A DNA stretch of 17,288 nt from Entrophospora sp. SA101 (GCA_958430865.1 CAUDNR010001253.1:1-17288), one strand, 5' to 3'. Shown: positions 1 through 9,656, counted from the stretch's first letter. The notes: generated by a model not told the origin, from the letters alone. Translations and numbers: made by a program.

Positions 1-170
1 GTTAATAGCTTTGGATCACATGATTGACACCATGAATAATTAGTATTATATCTATTGCAGGTTGGACATTCCCCATATCCTTCATATCTTTTATTTGAAT
101 ATTTATCATCATTATCTTTGTCAGTAGAAATATCATCATGATATTTATTTTCGTCCAAAGTGTTTTCCAT
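1..170 (-). CDS. N-terminal cysteine module of a probable Glomeromycotina-type protein kinase (partial, runs off left edge)
   Basis: Reading the minus strand gives a start at 170 (MENTLDENKYHDD...), an acidic Asp/Asn/Lys-rich stretch, then G-E-C-P-T-C-N about 35 residues in and W-C-Q-S-C-D-P-K-L-L at the window edge. The same frame is open upstream to 261 and there encodes C-D-I-C-G-K-K (cysteine codons 230-228 and 221-219), so three CxxC-type pairs lie in one frame. From memory, this spacing, with the CDPKLL ending, is the zinc-ribbon-like leader found before the kinase domain in the expanded serine/threonine or tyrosine-kinase-like families of arbuscular mycorrhizal fungi. The kinase domain itself would lie left of the window and is not seen. 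An ATG upstream of the CDICGKK pair is missing; a stop (263-261) closes the frame, so either the first pair is untranslated leader, or an upstream exon or the original start has been lost. An overlapping open frame of 79 codons in 2-241 is only a shadow. Confidence 0.62.
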   Translation of the reverse strand, partial: MENTLDENKYHDDISTDKDNDDKYSNKRYEGYGECPTCNRYNTNYSWCQSCDPKLL

Positions 171-438
171 ATCCAAAATTTTATTTGTATTTTTGTCAAA
201 AAAAAAGAACTTTTTGCCACAAATATCACAGGTGGAAACACAAAATAATATATTTAGGTTTTAATATTTCCGTTAAAAAAAAAAAAAATTAAAAGTCGTA
301 CGTAATAGTAAGACCGTAAAACTGTAATTATTTTACTTATAGTAATAGCAATAGATATTGTGAGTGTGCGATCCGAGTTGTTTATTACGAAGTCACTAGT
401 GATTGTATCCTGCCGAATGATATTCAACAATTATTCAT

Positions 439-480
439 CGATTATCCGGGTGTTGAAAATTTTCACTGGATAATAATCGG
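439..480. repeat. Imperfect palindrome carrying the CGATTATCCGGGTGTTGA motif
   Basis: CGATTATCCGGGTGTTGAAAA runs into TTTTCACTGGATAATAATCGG, which is close to its inverse. The left half matches the repeat at 960-1046 with one change (C for T), so both belong to one dispersed family. Confidence 0.6.
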
Positions 481-701
481 TGGTACAGAAATATCCACGT
501 AATTGAAAGAATACTAATACATTAACATGTAAATACTAGTTTATCCACTATTACACTATCACCAACATTCTTTCTATTATGATAATATATCAAGTAATAT
601 GAATACCAACTGTGTCATTATTATCTAAAGAATATTTTTGCATTGTAGCAACTTCTACTCCAAATGAGCGTCTACAGCCAAACCTTGACTATAATTAAAT
701 T

Positions 702-753
702 CTTGTCATAACGGATTTTTAAAATTTTTGCTTCAAAAATCCGTTGTGGCAAG
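702..753. repeat. Hairpin with 19-bp arms
   Basis: CTTGTCATAACGGATTTTT (702-720) and AAAAATCCGTTGTGGCAAG (735-753) pair at 17 of 19 positions around a 14-nt loop. Flanking copies of AAACCTTGAC (680-689) and its inverse AAGGTTTGAC (751-760) suggest a decayed foldback element. Confidence 0.65.
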
Positions 754-959
754 GTTTGACTATATTTAGTGAAGCTGGAAACACAATGATAGCCGAACGA
801 ATAAAATTGAATCCGTTGTTATCTGTGTTTCTTAAAAAAATAAAAAAATAAAAAAATAAGCAATATATTGAAAATATTTTTCCTACGAATAAATAATTAT
901 TATAAATCAATGAATATTCAATGGATATTCAGTGGATATTCGACAGATATTCAGTGAAT

Positions 960-1046
960 GACCGATTATCTGGGTGTTGAGTTTATTGACTGACCGATTG
1001 TTCGGGTGTTGAGCTTTATTGAACTCAAGCACCCAGATAATCAACG
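960..1046. repeat. Direct and inverted copies of the GACCGATTATCTGGGTGTTGAG motif
   Basis: GACCGATT[AG]T[CT]YGGGTGTTGAG occurs at 960 and again at 992 (period 32 bp). An inverted copy follows at 1023-1046 (CTCAAGCACCCAGATAATCA on the plus strand). Just upstream, 911-957 holds three copies of a [CA]A[AG]TGGATATTC-like unit. The whole could fold into a long stem. Confidence 0.65.
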
Positions 1047-1685
1047 GATACAACCACTAGATAACAAATTCAACCAAGAATATAAATTTTTTTGAAAAAA
1101 AAAGTTTTTATTAATTTATCAATTATGATGGAAATTTTTATGGTAAAATTTAATAATAAACTGAATAACTTTAAACCATGATAACTTTTTTTTATATAAT
1201 AAAATTGAATGAAACCTTTTATGATTTTATTGTTAAAAGTCTTCTATAATAAAGTTTCGGAGAACATCTAATTTGGTTATAAAGTTTATTTATTAGTAAA
1301 ATTTTTTTCAATATTTTTACTATATATAAAAATTTTTTTTTTTTCATTTGGTAAGAAAAAAACTCTCTGTAATCTAAAATCTTGATCTATTTACTATAAT
1401 TTCCCTTAGTTTCATGTTTGTATCTCTCTTTATTTGAAGGTTCTGATCCAATTTATATATATATGCAAAAATTAGTGATATTATTAGTTGTTAATTCAAA
1501 GATTATTCATTAACTCAAGCAATTTCTAAAAGCAATTTCTAATGGTTTAAATACTTCTTGGAGTATTACAAATAATATGGCTTTTTACATTATTCCGCAC
1601 AATAAAATATACATTGAACAAAGTAGAATAAAATATAATGATTACGTTTACTAGACGCGTAATTGATTATGTCCTTGTGATATAA

Positions 1686-1865
1686 AAGGAAATTATTGAT
1701 GATAATTGGGACCTTAAGTCGGTTCCCAATTTACTATCTCACGATATTAATAGCATTAACAGTATTAGTAATAGTAGTGGTGATCGTGTTAATGATAATA
1801 ATGGCAGTGGCATTGGTGGCTATGAGCAACTATCACAAACTTCCCTCTATTTGTATGTACATTAA
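1686..1865 (+). other. Coding-like open frame without ATG, possible exon remnant
   Basis: Between TAA at 1683-1685 and TAA at 1863-1865 one frame reads D-D-N-W-D-L-K-S-V-P-N-L-L-S-H-D, then an Asn/Ser/Gly-rich stretch and G-Y-E-Q-L-S. This resembles the low-complexity linkers in this genome more than random AT-rich translation. No start, family or flanking exon is recognised. A hydrophobic overlapping frame at 1696-1899 begins only at TTG and looks like its shadow. Confidence 0.2.
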
Positions 1866-1993
1866 CAACACCCACAAAAGGATAATAAATTGGATATGAG
1901 AGCATTGAACTTTTCATGCAAAGGTACTCAATTGGGTCACTATTGTTATTACTCTCTGATTTATTCGTGGATCGTCAATTAACTTTTAAAAAA

Positions 1994-2012
1994 CGATAAA
2001 TTCAATTTATCG
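1994..2012. repeat. 19-bp palindrome CGATAAATTCAATTTATCG
   Basis: The two halves are exact inverses around one central C. Such a site could bind a dimeric factor or form a cruciform; there is no gene next to it. Confidence 0.6.
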
Positions 2013-2901
2013 CATTTAGAAGTTATTATTATCAGTTATTTGTTGATGATACACACAGCATAACAATAATGAGGAAATTGTTAGAAAGTGGCGTGACTTT
2101 TTTTACTTTTTTGTCTTTATTTGAATCATATGCATTTATTATGTGCATTACAAAATTTTTTGATCAAGATTAGATTATCTATAACTAAATGCAGAAAAAT
2201 AGATTTTGTAATTGTTTGCAAAGACTACAAAAAAAGATCTTGTTTCATGAATAAATAAATATGTACGAATAATGAATATGATAAATCATTAAAAGTCTTG
2301 ATAAATCAGCGGGAAAAGATATAATGAATGATGTTAAATTTTCCCGACTAGGAGAGACTCTTGTTGGATCTTTTCAGTGTTGAAGAAGTGTTGTCCATTA
2401 TATATATTGACTGGTGTTTATGACTTGTGTATGTGTATGGTAATAAATGAATTTACGTTTCATTTTTATTATTAATGATGATTGATTATTCATCAAATTT
2501 TTTTGAGTAGTTCAAGCTTAGGAATAGGGATAGGGATGAAATTTTAATACGAATAGTGAATTTTTCCACATTTAAAATCATAATTATAATGAGTTACGTA
2601 TCAGGAATAGTTTTTCCATATTAATATTAATATGATGTATTCTGATTTTCAATGTCATATGTTGCTACAATTTACATTAAAAAAAATGGCGCGTTTTGTA
2701 AGTGGTCGCGCGTATCGTTTTTCATAAATATTTTTAATCCTATTAATTCCAGCTGTTGGAAATTCACAAAGTCGGATATTAACAACAGAATATGTCAAAC
2801 CGTAATTATTTAGAAACCGTTCACCATGTTCAAGCCCAATTACTCTGTTGAACATGTTTTCGCCAATTAAAAGTACCACAAATGAATTATTTAATTACTT
2901 T

Positions 2902-3094
2902 CGTCCACATCAATACGATGGACGACCATTCACTTGAAACACAAGTGTTAAAATTACACATACTACTAAAAAGAATCCAACTCGATTCGAGTCATTCGGA
3001 TCCTTAATCACAATCGTTATTGTTTCAAAAATGGAACACATCTCTTGCTTTTCCAAGTTCATATTCATTTATTCTGCCAGTTATGCTAACTGGC
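2902..3094. repeat. Cluster of four short perfect hairpins
   Basis: Consecutive inverted repeats are CGTCCA/TGGACG (2902-2924), CACTTG/CAAGTG (2931-2947), ACTCG/CGAGT nested in ATCC/GGAT (2975-3001) and GCCAGTT/AACTGGC (3076-3094). Loops are 3-11 nt. Each is short enough to arise by chance, but four in under 200 bp of otherwise AT-rich spacer is noticeable. Confidence 0.5.
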
Positions 3095-3192
3095 ACCGGA
3101 GTTAATTGTTTAATATAACAGACCACGATTGAATAAGTGGATGAATGTTGTTCCTTGCAGACTTGTGGATATATGGTGTTTCAACAGACTAG

Positions 3193-3459
3193 GCTTGCAC
3201 AATAATCAATGGCAAGATAATTGAAGTGTTGACTGTATCAACCCATCATGCGTTTCATCTACACCATAAAGCCTTGGGATCTTTATTCAGAACTGCCATT
3301 GGTATCGCTGGTGCATACAGATTTGCTTTCAGCCTCCCTCTCCGCTTTATCACCCTTCTCGAAAACTTGCACATCTACACCTACACCAGCCAACTTACAT
3401 ACACACACTCTCAATATCCAATGGAAGTCTCCCTTGGTCAAGGAGATTTAACAAAATAA
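3193..3459 (+). pseudogene. Unrecognised GC-richer coding-like frame lacking a start codon
   Basis: An 88-codon frame is open from GCT at 3193 to TAA at 3457-3459. It has no ATG near its beginning; the only in-frame ATG encodes a Met near the C-terminus. The translation reads like an exon, for example S-L-F-R-T-A-I-G-I-A-G-A-Y-R-F and L-P-L-R-F-I-T-L-L-E-N. Codon third positions use C and G far more than the neighbouring genes, and local GC is near half where the spacer is mostly A/T. I do not recognise the family. An overlapping ATG-started frame (3248-3451) reads less like protein. It could be a terminal exon, an eroded gene, transferred DNA or non-coding sequence. Confidence 0.25.
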
Positions 3460-3778
3460 TTGATCATTATATGATGCTATTCCCGTTAGGATTATCATTA
3501 AATCAACAAACCAATTAACGATAATATTCCCAATCACCAAATAGACTTGTGAGGCGGTGATATGAACAATTGCACTCCTTTTATTTGGATGCGAAGTTAT
3601 AAATAAATAAATAACACATGGGTTAAAACATTTCAAAAAAAGTCTTTTAAAAATTTTATTAATTGATGAAAAGAATATTGTCCTGCAATATCTTTTAATA
3701 AATATTATATTACCACTAAAACCCCAACCACTATCTATAATATCTACTATATTATAATTAACAAGTATAATGTATTTA

Positions 3779-3853
3779 ATTAATATATATATATATGTGT
3801 ATATGTATATGTGTATATGTGTAATGTATGTATATATGAATGTATGTATGCTT
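3779..3853. repeat. Compound TA/TATG microsatellite
   Basis: Alternating TATATA, TGTATA and TGTATG units fill this stretch just beyond the 3' end of the Msb1-like gene, probably in its 3' UTR or terminator region. Confidence 0.8.
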
Positions 3854-3915
3854 AATGAGAAAAAATATAAAAAATAATATGTATGAATGCAAATAAATTT
3901 ATTTATTATTAAAAT

Positions 3916-6900
3916 TTAAAATTTAAAATTTGTCTTTTTGTTTGTTTTATTTTTATTTTTAGTTTCTAAAGGTTGATAAAATCCTGTCATTGGGAATAAT
4001 TTTGGATTAACTATTTGTGGTTCCATGTCATCAGCATTATCTTCCACAATGATTTCATCTTCATCTTCGCCTTCGCCTTCACCATCATCATTATAATCAT
4101 TATAGTTGCTATTTCTAGTCGACAATGGCTGTTGATGTTGTTGCTGATAATGTGATGGTACTAATTCACCTTGTTTCATCATTTGTCTCTGAGCAAAATT
4201 ATTGTATCCTTTTGTAATTGAAGGTAGTTGTGGTATATCATTTTGTGAATATTGATTAATATAACCATTTTCTGAATATTGTGAATTTTTTGCTGATGAT
4301 TCTTTTGATGGATAGTATTGTGCGTATTCATCTTCCTCCCAATATCCTTCACTGTAATTTTCTTTTTCATAATCTTCTTTATAGCCTTCTTCATAACCTT
4401 CTTCATAACCCATTTGTTCTTCGTAGTCATTATTATAATAATAACTATATTCAGGATCTGATGAATATCCATCAACATCATCAACATAATCTTCATAATA
4501 CTTGTCATCATAATAACCATTTTCTTCATTGTAATCTCCTTCTTTATATGTGTATTGAACTTGAGAATATTTTGTTTTTGTAGTTTCATATTGTACAACA
4601 ACTGAATCATTATTTTTACGTATCTTGCGTGAAACTCTAATTTCCTCAGACTCATTTTTTTCTTCTTTTTTATATTTTTTAATTGCATTTGGTGGAAACT
4701 TGTAATTTGTGGCAAACACTTGATCATCAGGTCTTGATCTATCAAACATTGCCATTATTGCAGGTACAGGTCTTCTAATTGTTGAGGCCACTGAAAATCT
4801 AGTGCTTGCTTTACTGACAGGTCTTGATTTTTTACCAGCAGCACCAGGTCTAACCCATGGTATACTAAATGTACTGAGAGCACTCAATTTTCTTCTTCTT
4901 GAATATGAAAAAGATTTCTCCCATTCTGAGAAAACCTGAGCCTTCTCCTCAATCATAACCCATTCACACTCGTGTATTAAACCACTTCTTGGTTCAATAA
5001 ATATCCAATCACCCCATTTATCACCCTCATCTTCAACAGTTGTTTCCATCCATACATAAGGGAAGATTTCATCAATTGTTTCAATTGCCAAATGAGTTGT
5101 AATAGGTAAATCCTCTCTTCTATCAATGATATCCCAATCCTCCCAATCTTCTTCTAAATCTAAAGCAGCTAACCTTTTGATTGGACTTAAAGATCTAGTT
5201 CTTCTTAAGGAACGAAACTTAACAAATTTCTTTTTGCCTCTAAAACTATTTGTTAAGCTAACACGTAATATGGATTTTTTTTCATTCCCAACGGATTGTT
5301 TGTCACCATCATCACCACCACCATCATTATGATTTTCCTTATCAACGTCATTTTTACTGATTAAAGTTTCTGGACCAAGTGATGAAACTAAAGATAAAAC
5401 ATCTGATTCTTCAAAACCTTTTTCAGAAAAACTATCCCAAACAACAGTTTGTCTTAAAGAAACGCCAGAATCATTTCTGACAAGATTATTTGAAGAACCA
5501 TCTTCATTATTATTATCATTATCATTATTAGTATTTTCCATTGAAGATGAAGCGTTTACTAATAAAGACTCTTTTTCATTATTTTTGGTTTCTGATAAAG
5601 GCTCCAAATATAAACTTTGAAACCCTTTTTTGCTAAAAGAACCCCATTGTTTTTCAGTACGACTTGGTGATAGTTTGACTTCTGCGGCACGAGATTCTAA
5701 TGAAAAAAAAAGCTTTATAAAATCGTCAGATAATGCTCCAATGCCTTTATCCTGAAATTCTACCCACATTTCCTCGGCTGATTTTTTCTCCGCAACTGTC
5801 ATAATTGTACTAGGTCTTATTATTGTTTTACGTTTCATATTATCCATAATATCAGGAAGTAGTGTAGTAAAGCTACGCGTTTGTCGGTTAACTTCTGATT
5901 TTCTTGTTGGAATTTCTCTTGTTACTTTTAATATGCTTACAGGCCTGTTCCCAGAATAATTTTTAGTAAATCTATTACCATTATTATTATTATTATTATT
6001 ATTATTATCATCATCATTACCATTATTGTTGTTATTATTATTCATTAATGAAAGTGGAACTTTCCCTGGTGTTTTGAATTCAGTAGTTTTTTCAGCAAAA
6101 GTAACTATAGATTTGTTTCTGGGCCTATTAACTATTTTAGATTTATTGTTCAAAGTTTCTGGTCGTTGTATATTGTTATCATAATTTCCATCATCTCTAT
6201 CATTATTATTAGGAGCTTTAAAGTAGACAGATGTGACAGATTTTTTTCTATCTTCAACATAATTGTCTATCAAGATAGTGAGACGTGGGTTTAATTCGGT
6301 AGTGACAGCTTTCTCACGAAGATAAGCCAGGAATAAGTGTAGACAAGCTTGAGAACATTTTGACCACTCGTTATAGGCTTCTTCAAAACCTTCAAGTGGC
6401 TTATCTTGATTGCCCAGAATACAAAGGGCCAATGTCTTAACTAAGCGTTCAGCTGACATATTGTTTATGTGTGATTCAGCAGTTACCTGTGCACAAATAT
6501 CAAATAGTTCAACAAGTATATCTCTGTTTTGATTTGGTAGATAGCGTAGAAATTGTTTGAATGAACCTTTATCTGGATCAAAATCAGATTCTATAATTAA
6601 AAAAAGAAATTTATTAATTTATTAATATTTAATATTTTACAGTTTATATTTATATGACCTTCGTGTATTATTTTATTATTATTATAATTACCTTGTTCAA
6701 ATATTACAAATTCTTCGTAGAATTGATATGGGACAATAGTTGTAACACAATGTCTTAAAGCCCATTTCATAGCAGAGACTATAATATGAATATCCAATTT
6801 TCCGAGTTCTTCATCACATTGTGCGCGAGTTTCACGTAATAAACAACCTATAAGTCTTCTGACATCATTGGCGTTATCGCCAATGTGCATCGGCTTAAAT

Positions 6901-7204
6901 ATATCCACAACATGTAAACCTTTATGATAAGAATGTAAAAAGTTGTCGTTTATATAAATAAATAAATAATTGTTAATAAAACATAAATGAATAAAAATAA
7001 AGAACTTAACTAACCTCTTTCACGTACTTTATCAGCACATCTTTTAACAATTAGGTGAACTTCTTCTAAAGTCACAGTTTGAGCTAGGTCCCTCTGATAT
7101 TGCTTTTTTGTGGTAGGAGTTAAAGTTCTTCTTAAACTGTTTCCTTTTTTGGATGAAGATTTACTTGTTTTCTTTCCTAGTAACGAATTTTTTGTGTTAA
7201 ACAT
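3916..7204 (-). CDS. MSB1: Msb1/Mug8-domain (RhoGAP-like) cell-polarity protein, 1030 aa, three exons
   Basis: Exons are 7204-7015, 6919-6692 and 6590-3916, joined by GT..AG introns of 95 and 101 nt that are both phase 1; the spliced length is 3093 nt. The start is firm: an in-frame TAA directly precedes the ATG. Residues about 45-235 form the Msb1/Mug8 domain (formerly DUF1708, a RhoGAP-like helical fold). Signs are V-H-L-I-V-K-R-C, G-L-H-V-V-D-I-F-K-P at the exon 1/2 joint, and the closing G-F-E-E-A-Y-N-E-W followed by H-L-F-L-A-Y-L-R-E. Yeast Msb1 works with Cdc42 and Rho1 in bud-site polarity, and Mug8 is its fission-yeast relative, so a cytoplasmic or cortical role in hyphal tip growth is inferred. 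Downstream come an Asn run (323-345), three W-x-x-F-x-x-K-G motifs (W415, W455, W524), a Trp-rich conserved-looking block (about 621-690), a basic Ser/Arg stretch (702-745) and a Tyr/Glu-rich tail (823-898). No signal peptide or membrane segment is seen. A RhoGAP arginine finger is not evident, so catalytic GAP activity should not be assumed. Confidence 0.9.
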
Positions 7205-7221
7205 TTATTTATTATTTTTAA

Positions 7222-7263
7222 TTTTTTGATTTTTGATTTTGATTTTTGATTTTTGATTTTTGA
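7222..7263. repeat. (TTTTTGA)n tandem repeat just upstream of the Msb1-like ATG
   Basis: Six head-to-tail units of TTTTTGA, one of them a base short, end 18 bp upstream of the ATG at 7204. On the gene strand they read (TCAAAAA)n and fall in the 5' UTR or core promoter. Length variation between strains is plausible. Confidence 0.85.
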
Positions 7264-8210
7264 TTTATTAATTAGTTTGATTAGAGGGAATAAATAAAAT
7301 ATAAAATAAATTTTTTTTTTTGAAACAAAAGTCTTTTTGTCTTAAATGAAAGAATAAAGTTAGTATTTATAATGTTTCATGATGTTTTCAAAAATTTTTT
7401 TTTGGTATAAAAGTTAATAATAAAAGAGAGTTTATTGGTGAGCAAATAAAAATGCATGAAGAATTTTATATAGACTGTGTAGTCAATGTTGACAAACTAG
7501 GCAAATAATAGTAATTAACGTGTAACTTCACTTTTTGTCTATGCCACAAAATTGGAATCATGACGCATGTACATATTTGGACCCTGTTTTTACATAATAA
7601 TAATAATAAATACATGGCTTTGAATATTTACCTTATATGGAGCATGCTACTACAGTGAGGATAAATTTGAAATAAAATGCATGCCTTTACAGATGAATTC
7701 TTTTATAGATTATTGATCGGCTGCTTTGCTTCATTACAACAACCTACAAAGAACTACTCCTATAAAAGGATACAGAACAAACAAATAAAGAATCCGAGTT
7801 TTCATTTAATAGAATGGCAACTTTCTTTTCCATGCATTTCAGGAATTGCTGATTTCAACGTAAAAAACTTGTACAGATCCTAGGAAAAAAAACAATAGAA
7901 GCAACTTAGAAATGGATTAGTATAAAAGGATGATGACGAAGGAGAAAATAATGATATTAATAATAATTAATAATTATATTACTGGCAAAAAAGCAAGTAA
8001 AATTATAAATTTGCGCCAGAATGACCTCAGATTTGAGTATTTTCTTCACGTGCAACTGCCCTGGTAATTTTTTATATAAATTATTGTGTATTTTTCTATG
8101 TATTAGATGAATCAAAATAAACAAAACATGACTTGTTATTGTCTTCACTATTGTCGTCAATGTTTGTTATTCATAATAAATAATTGCATCGCCCCGGTAA
8201 TAATAATACC

Positions 8211-8298
8211 ATAAATAAATCAATAAATAAATAAATATTAATATATAAATATAAATAAATATATAAATAAATAAATAAATAAATAAATAATAAATAAA
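8211..8298. repeat. (AAAT)n-type microsatellite
   Basis: Near-continuous ATAAATAAAT units, with a few interruptions, fill about 88 bp of the spacer between the two complete genes. Confidence 0.85.
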
Positions 8299-8721
8299 TC
8301 GATATTCCGAAAATTGTTTTATAGAACTTTTTTAAAAATCATTTTCAAAAAAATAAACCTGATATTGATAATAGGTGTCAGATTTAATAAAATTTCCTTC
8401 TACAAACATGCAATCAGTGTGCTTTACACTTTTATAACTATAGAAACTTTTTCTACGGATGAGGAAATCTACAAGTTAGTAGGTTTCGGACAAGCGAGAG
8501 GCTTTAACAGGCTATGCAATTAATAAATCCCAGGCCATGCGAAATTTTAATTGCGTTATCATATCCTTGAGGCGTAATGGCTCTACGTATGCTAAGAATA
8601 TAAGATTCGAGCATTGAAGTAATATTCAATATCTGTAAATAGATTCCCGATAATCAAATGGATCATTTTCATTTTTTTTGGTATTTCCACATTGTCTAGG
8701 GAACGTCAAAACTCAAAACTA

Positions 8722-8786
8722 GTTCCGACTTATGGCGAAACTTTTTAACTTTCGCGCAGTTGCGAATTCCATAATTTAGGATCCAA
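8722..8786. repeat. Inverted pair of the TATGG-CGAAACTT repeat
   Basis: TATGGCGAAACTTTTTAAC (8731-8749) is followed by TTGCGAATTCCATAATTTAGGA (8760-8781). The latter, on the other strand, resembles the CCTAAACTATGGGAGAA units at 10855-10892. The same family is therefore present here in opposing orientation. Confidence 0.45.
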
Positions 8787-9321
8787 CACTAGTCTAGGGG
8801 CATCTTCAATAGTTGTGCGTAAAATAGAAAAAAAATATAGTTTCTACTTTTAACATCTAGGTGGGATTAATTTTCTTGGACTTTACTAGAAGCGAAGGAA
8901 ATTAAATAGTAACTTTCACTCTATTAAAGAAATATATATTTTTATTATAATTTTCAATTAGACTTTTACTATTAGATGTAAATCCAAGAACATATTGTTG
9001 TTTAAACTTGTGAAATCTGGTGGCGGTCGATATCCATGAAATTTTGTTAGGAGCAAAGTCCTTAATGCGGTAATTTCTTACAATATCAATTTTTTTAATA
9101 TTTTACAACTTTGAGAAATTGCAAAGGTAAGAGTAGAGCAATGTTTATTTTCTATTCGAATTTGAATGCTTATGAGGCTTATTTGAGAGAGAGTCTTTTA
9201 AGAAAGACTTTACAGATAATAATAAATGTAAAATATGGCATTTTTATTGATTGGAAGATTGACATCCATTTTAATCAACTCATTTAATAAATATGTACAG
9301 TATATAATAAGAATTAATAAG

Positions 9322-9656
9322 TATAGTGTGGGGGTCACACTAACACATCAAATAAAAGTTGACCAACTTCAAAGCTAGATAGGGAAATATTGAAAAAAAA
9401 TAGAGACGATATTTGATAGTTATTGATTGACTAGTCCTACAATCCATTATCGAGGTAATTTAAAAAAATTTACTGTTATTTGCTTTTAAAAATCGTATGA
9501 TTTTATAAGTCACATATAAAAATTTCCAAATTCGAAACATTTGTTTATGTAAAATCTTTTTAAAATTGTCTCGATAATAGCTATCAAATCTTATCTCAAT
9601 ACTTCCCTATTTAGCTCTAAAGGCATTTGATGTGTTAGAGAATGACCCGTACCATA
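9322..9656. mobile_element. MITE-like foldback element with long terminal inverted repeats flanked by TA
   Basis: The two ends are long imperfect inverted copies. The left has GGGTCA (9332-9337), CTAACACATCAAAT, then TAGATAGGGAAATATTGA and GATATTTGATAGTTAT. The right, reverse-complemented, has GGGTCA (from 9648-9643), CTAACACATCAAAT, then TAAATAGGGAAGTATTGA and GATTTGATAGCTAT. Arms span roughly 100 bp each around an AT-rich centre, and TA dinucleotides sit at 9322-9323 and 9655-9656. There is no coding capacity. The form fits a non-autonomous Tc1/mariner-type element. Confidence 0.75.

Larger units (their letters stand above)
264..3915. other. Gene-poor spacer left of the Msb1-like gene
   Basis: Apart from the repeats and weak open frames listed separately (439-480, 702-753, 960-1046, 1686-1865, 1994-2012, 2902-3094, 3193-3459), I see only AT-rich sequence with homopolymer runs. 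A minus-strand open frame at 2655-2879 (starting at GTG, product with N-R-V-I-G-L-E-H-G-E-R-F-L-N) is slightly protein-like but not recognised. Confidence 0.6.
7264..9321. other. Spacer upstream of the Msb1-like gene
   Basis: There is no convincing gene. An ATG-started frame at 7677-7883 (68 codons) has no recognisable product. TATAAAAGGA occurs at 7761-7770 and 7921-7930, and AAATA-type simple repeats fill 8211-8298. A loose inverted pair (TTCTTGGACTTTA near 8872, its inverse near 8998) may mark another decayed foldback. Confidence 0.55.

Noticed and set aside
719..910. Minus-strand hydrophobic open frame
   Set aside because: It overlaps the hairpin and A/T runs; the Phe/Ile/Tyr-rich product is expected from poly-A/T sequence.
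4281..4583. Plus-strand open frame of 100 codons
   Set aside because: It is antisense to the same tail; His/Asn/Leu-rich low-complexity translation with no sign of a gene.
4179..4745. Long minus-strand open frame with many Met, Ile and Lys
   Set aside because: It is a frame shadow of the Tyr/Glu-rich tail of the Msb1-like gene; its composition follows from repeated GAA/GAT/TAT codons read one base out.
5126..5332. Plus-strand Ser-rich open frame
   Set aside because: Antisense to the central part of the Msb1-like gene.
8314..8523. Plus-strand 69-codon open frame
   Set aside because: It starts at TTG, has no recognisable motif and follows a microsatellite.
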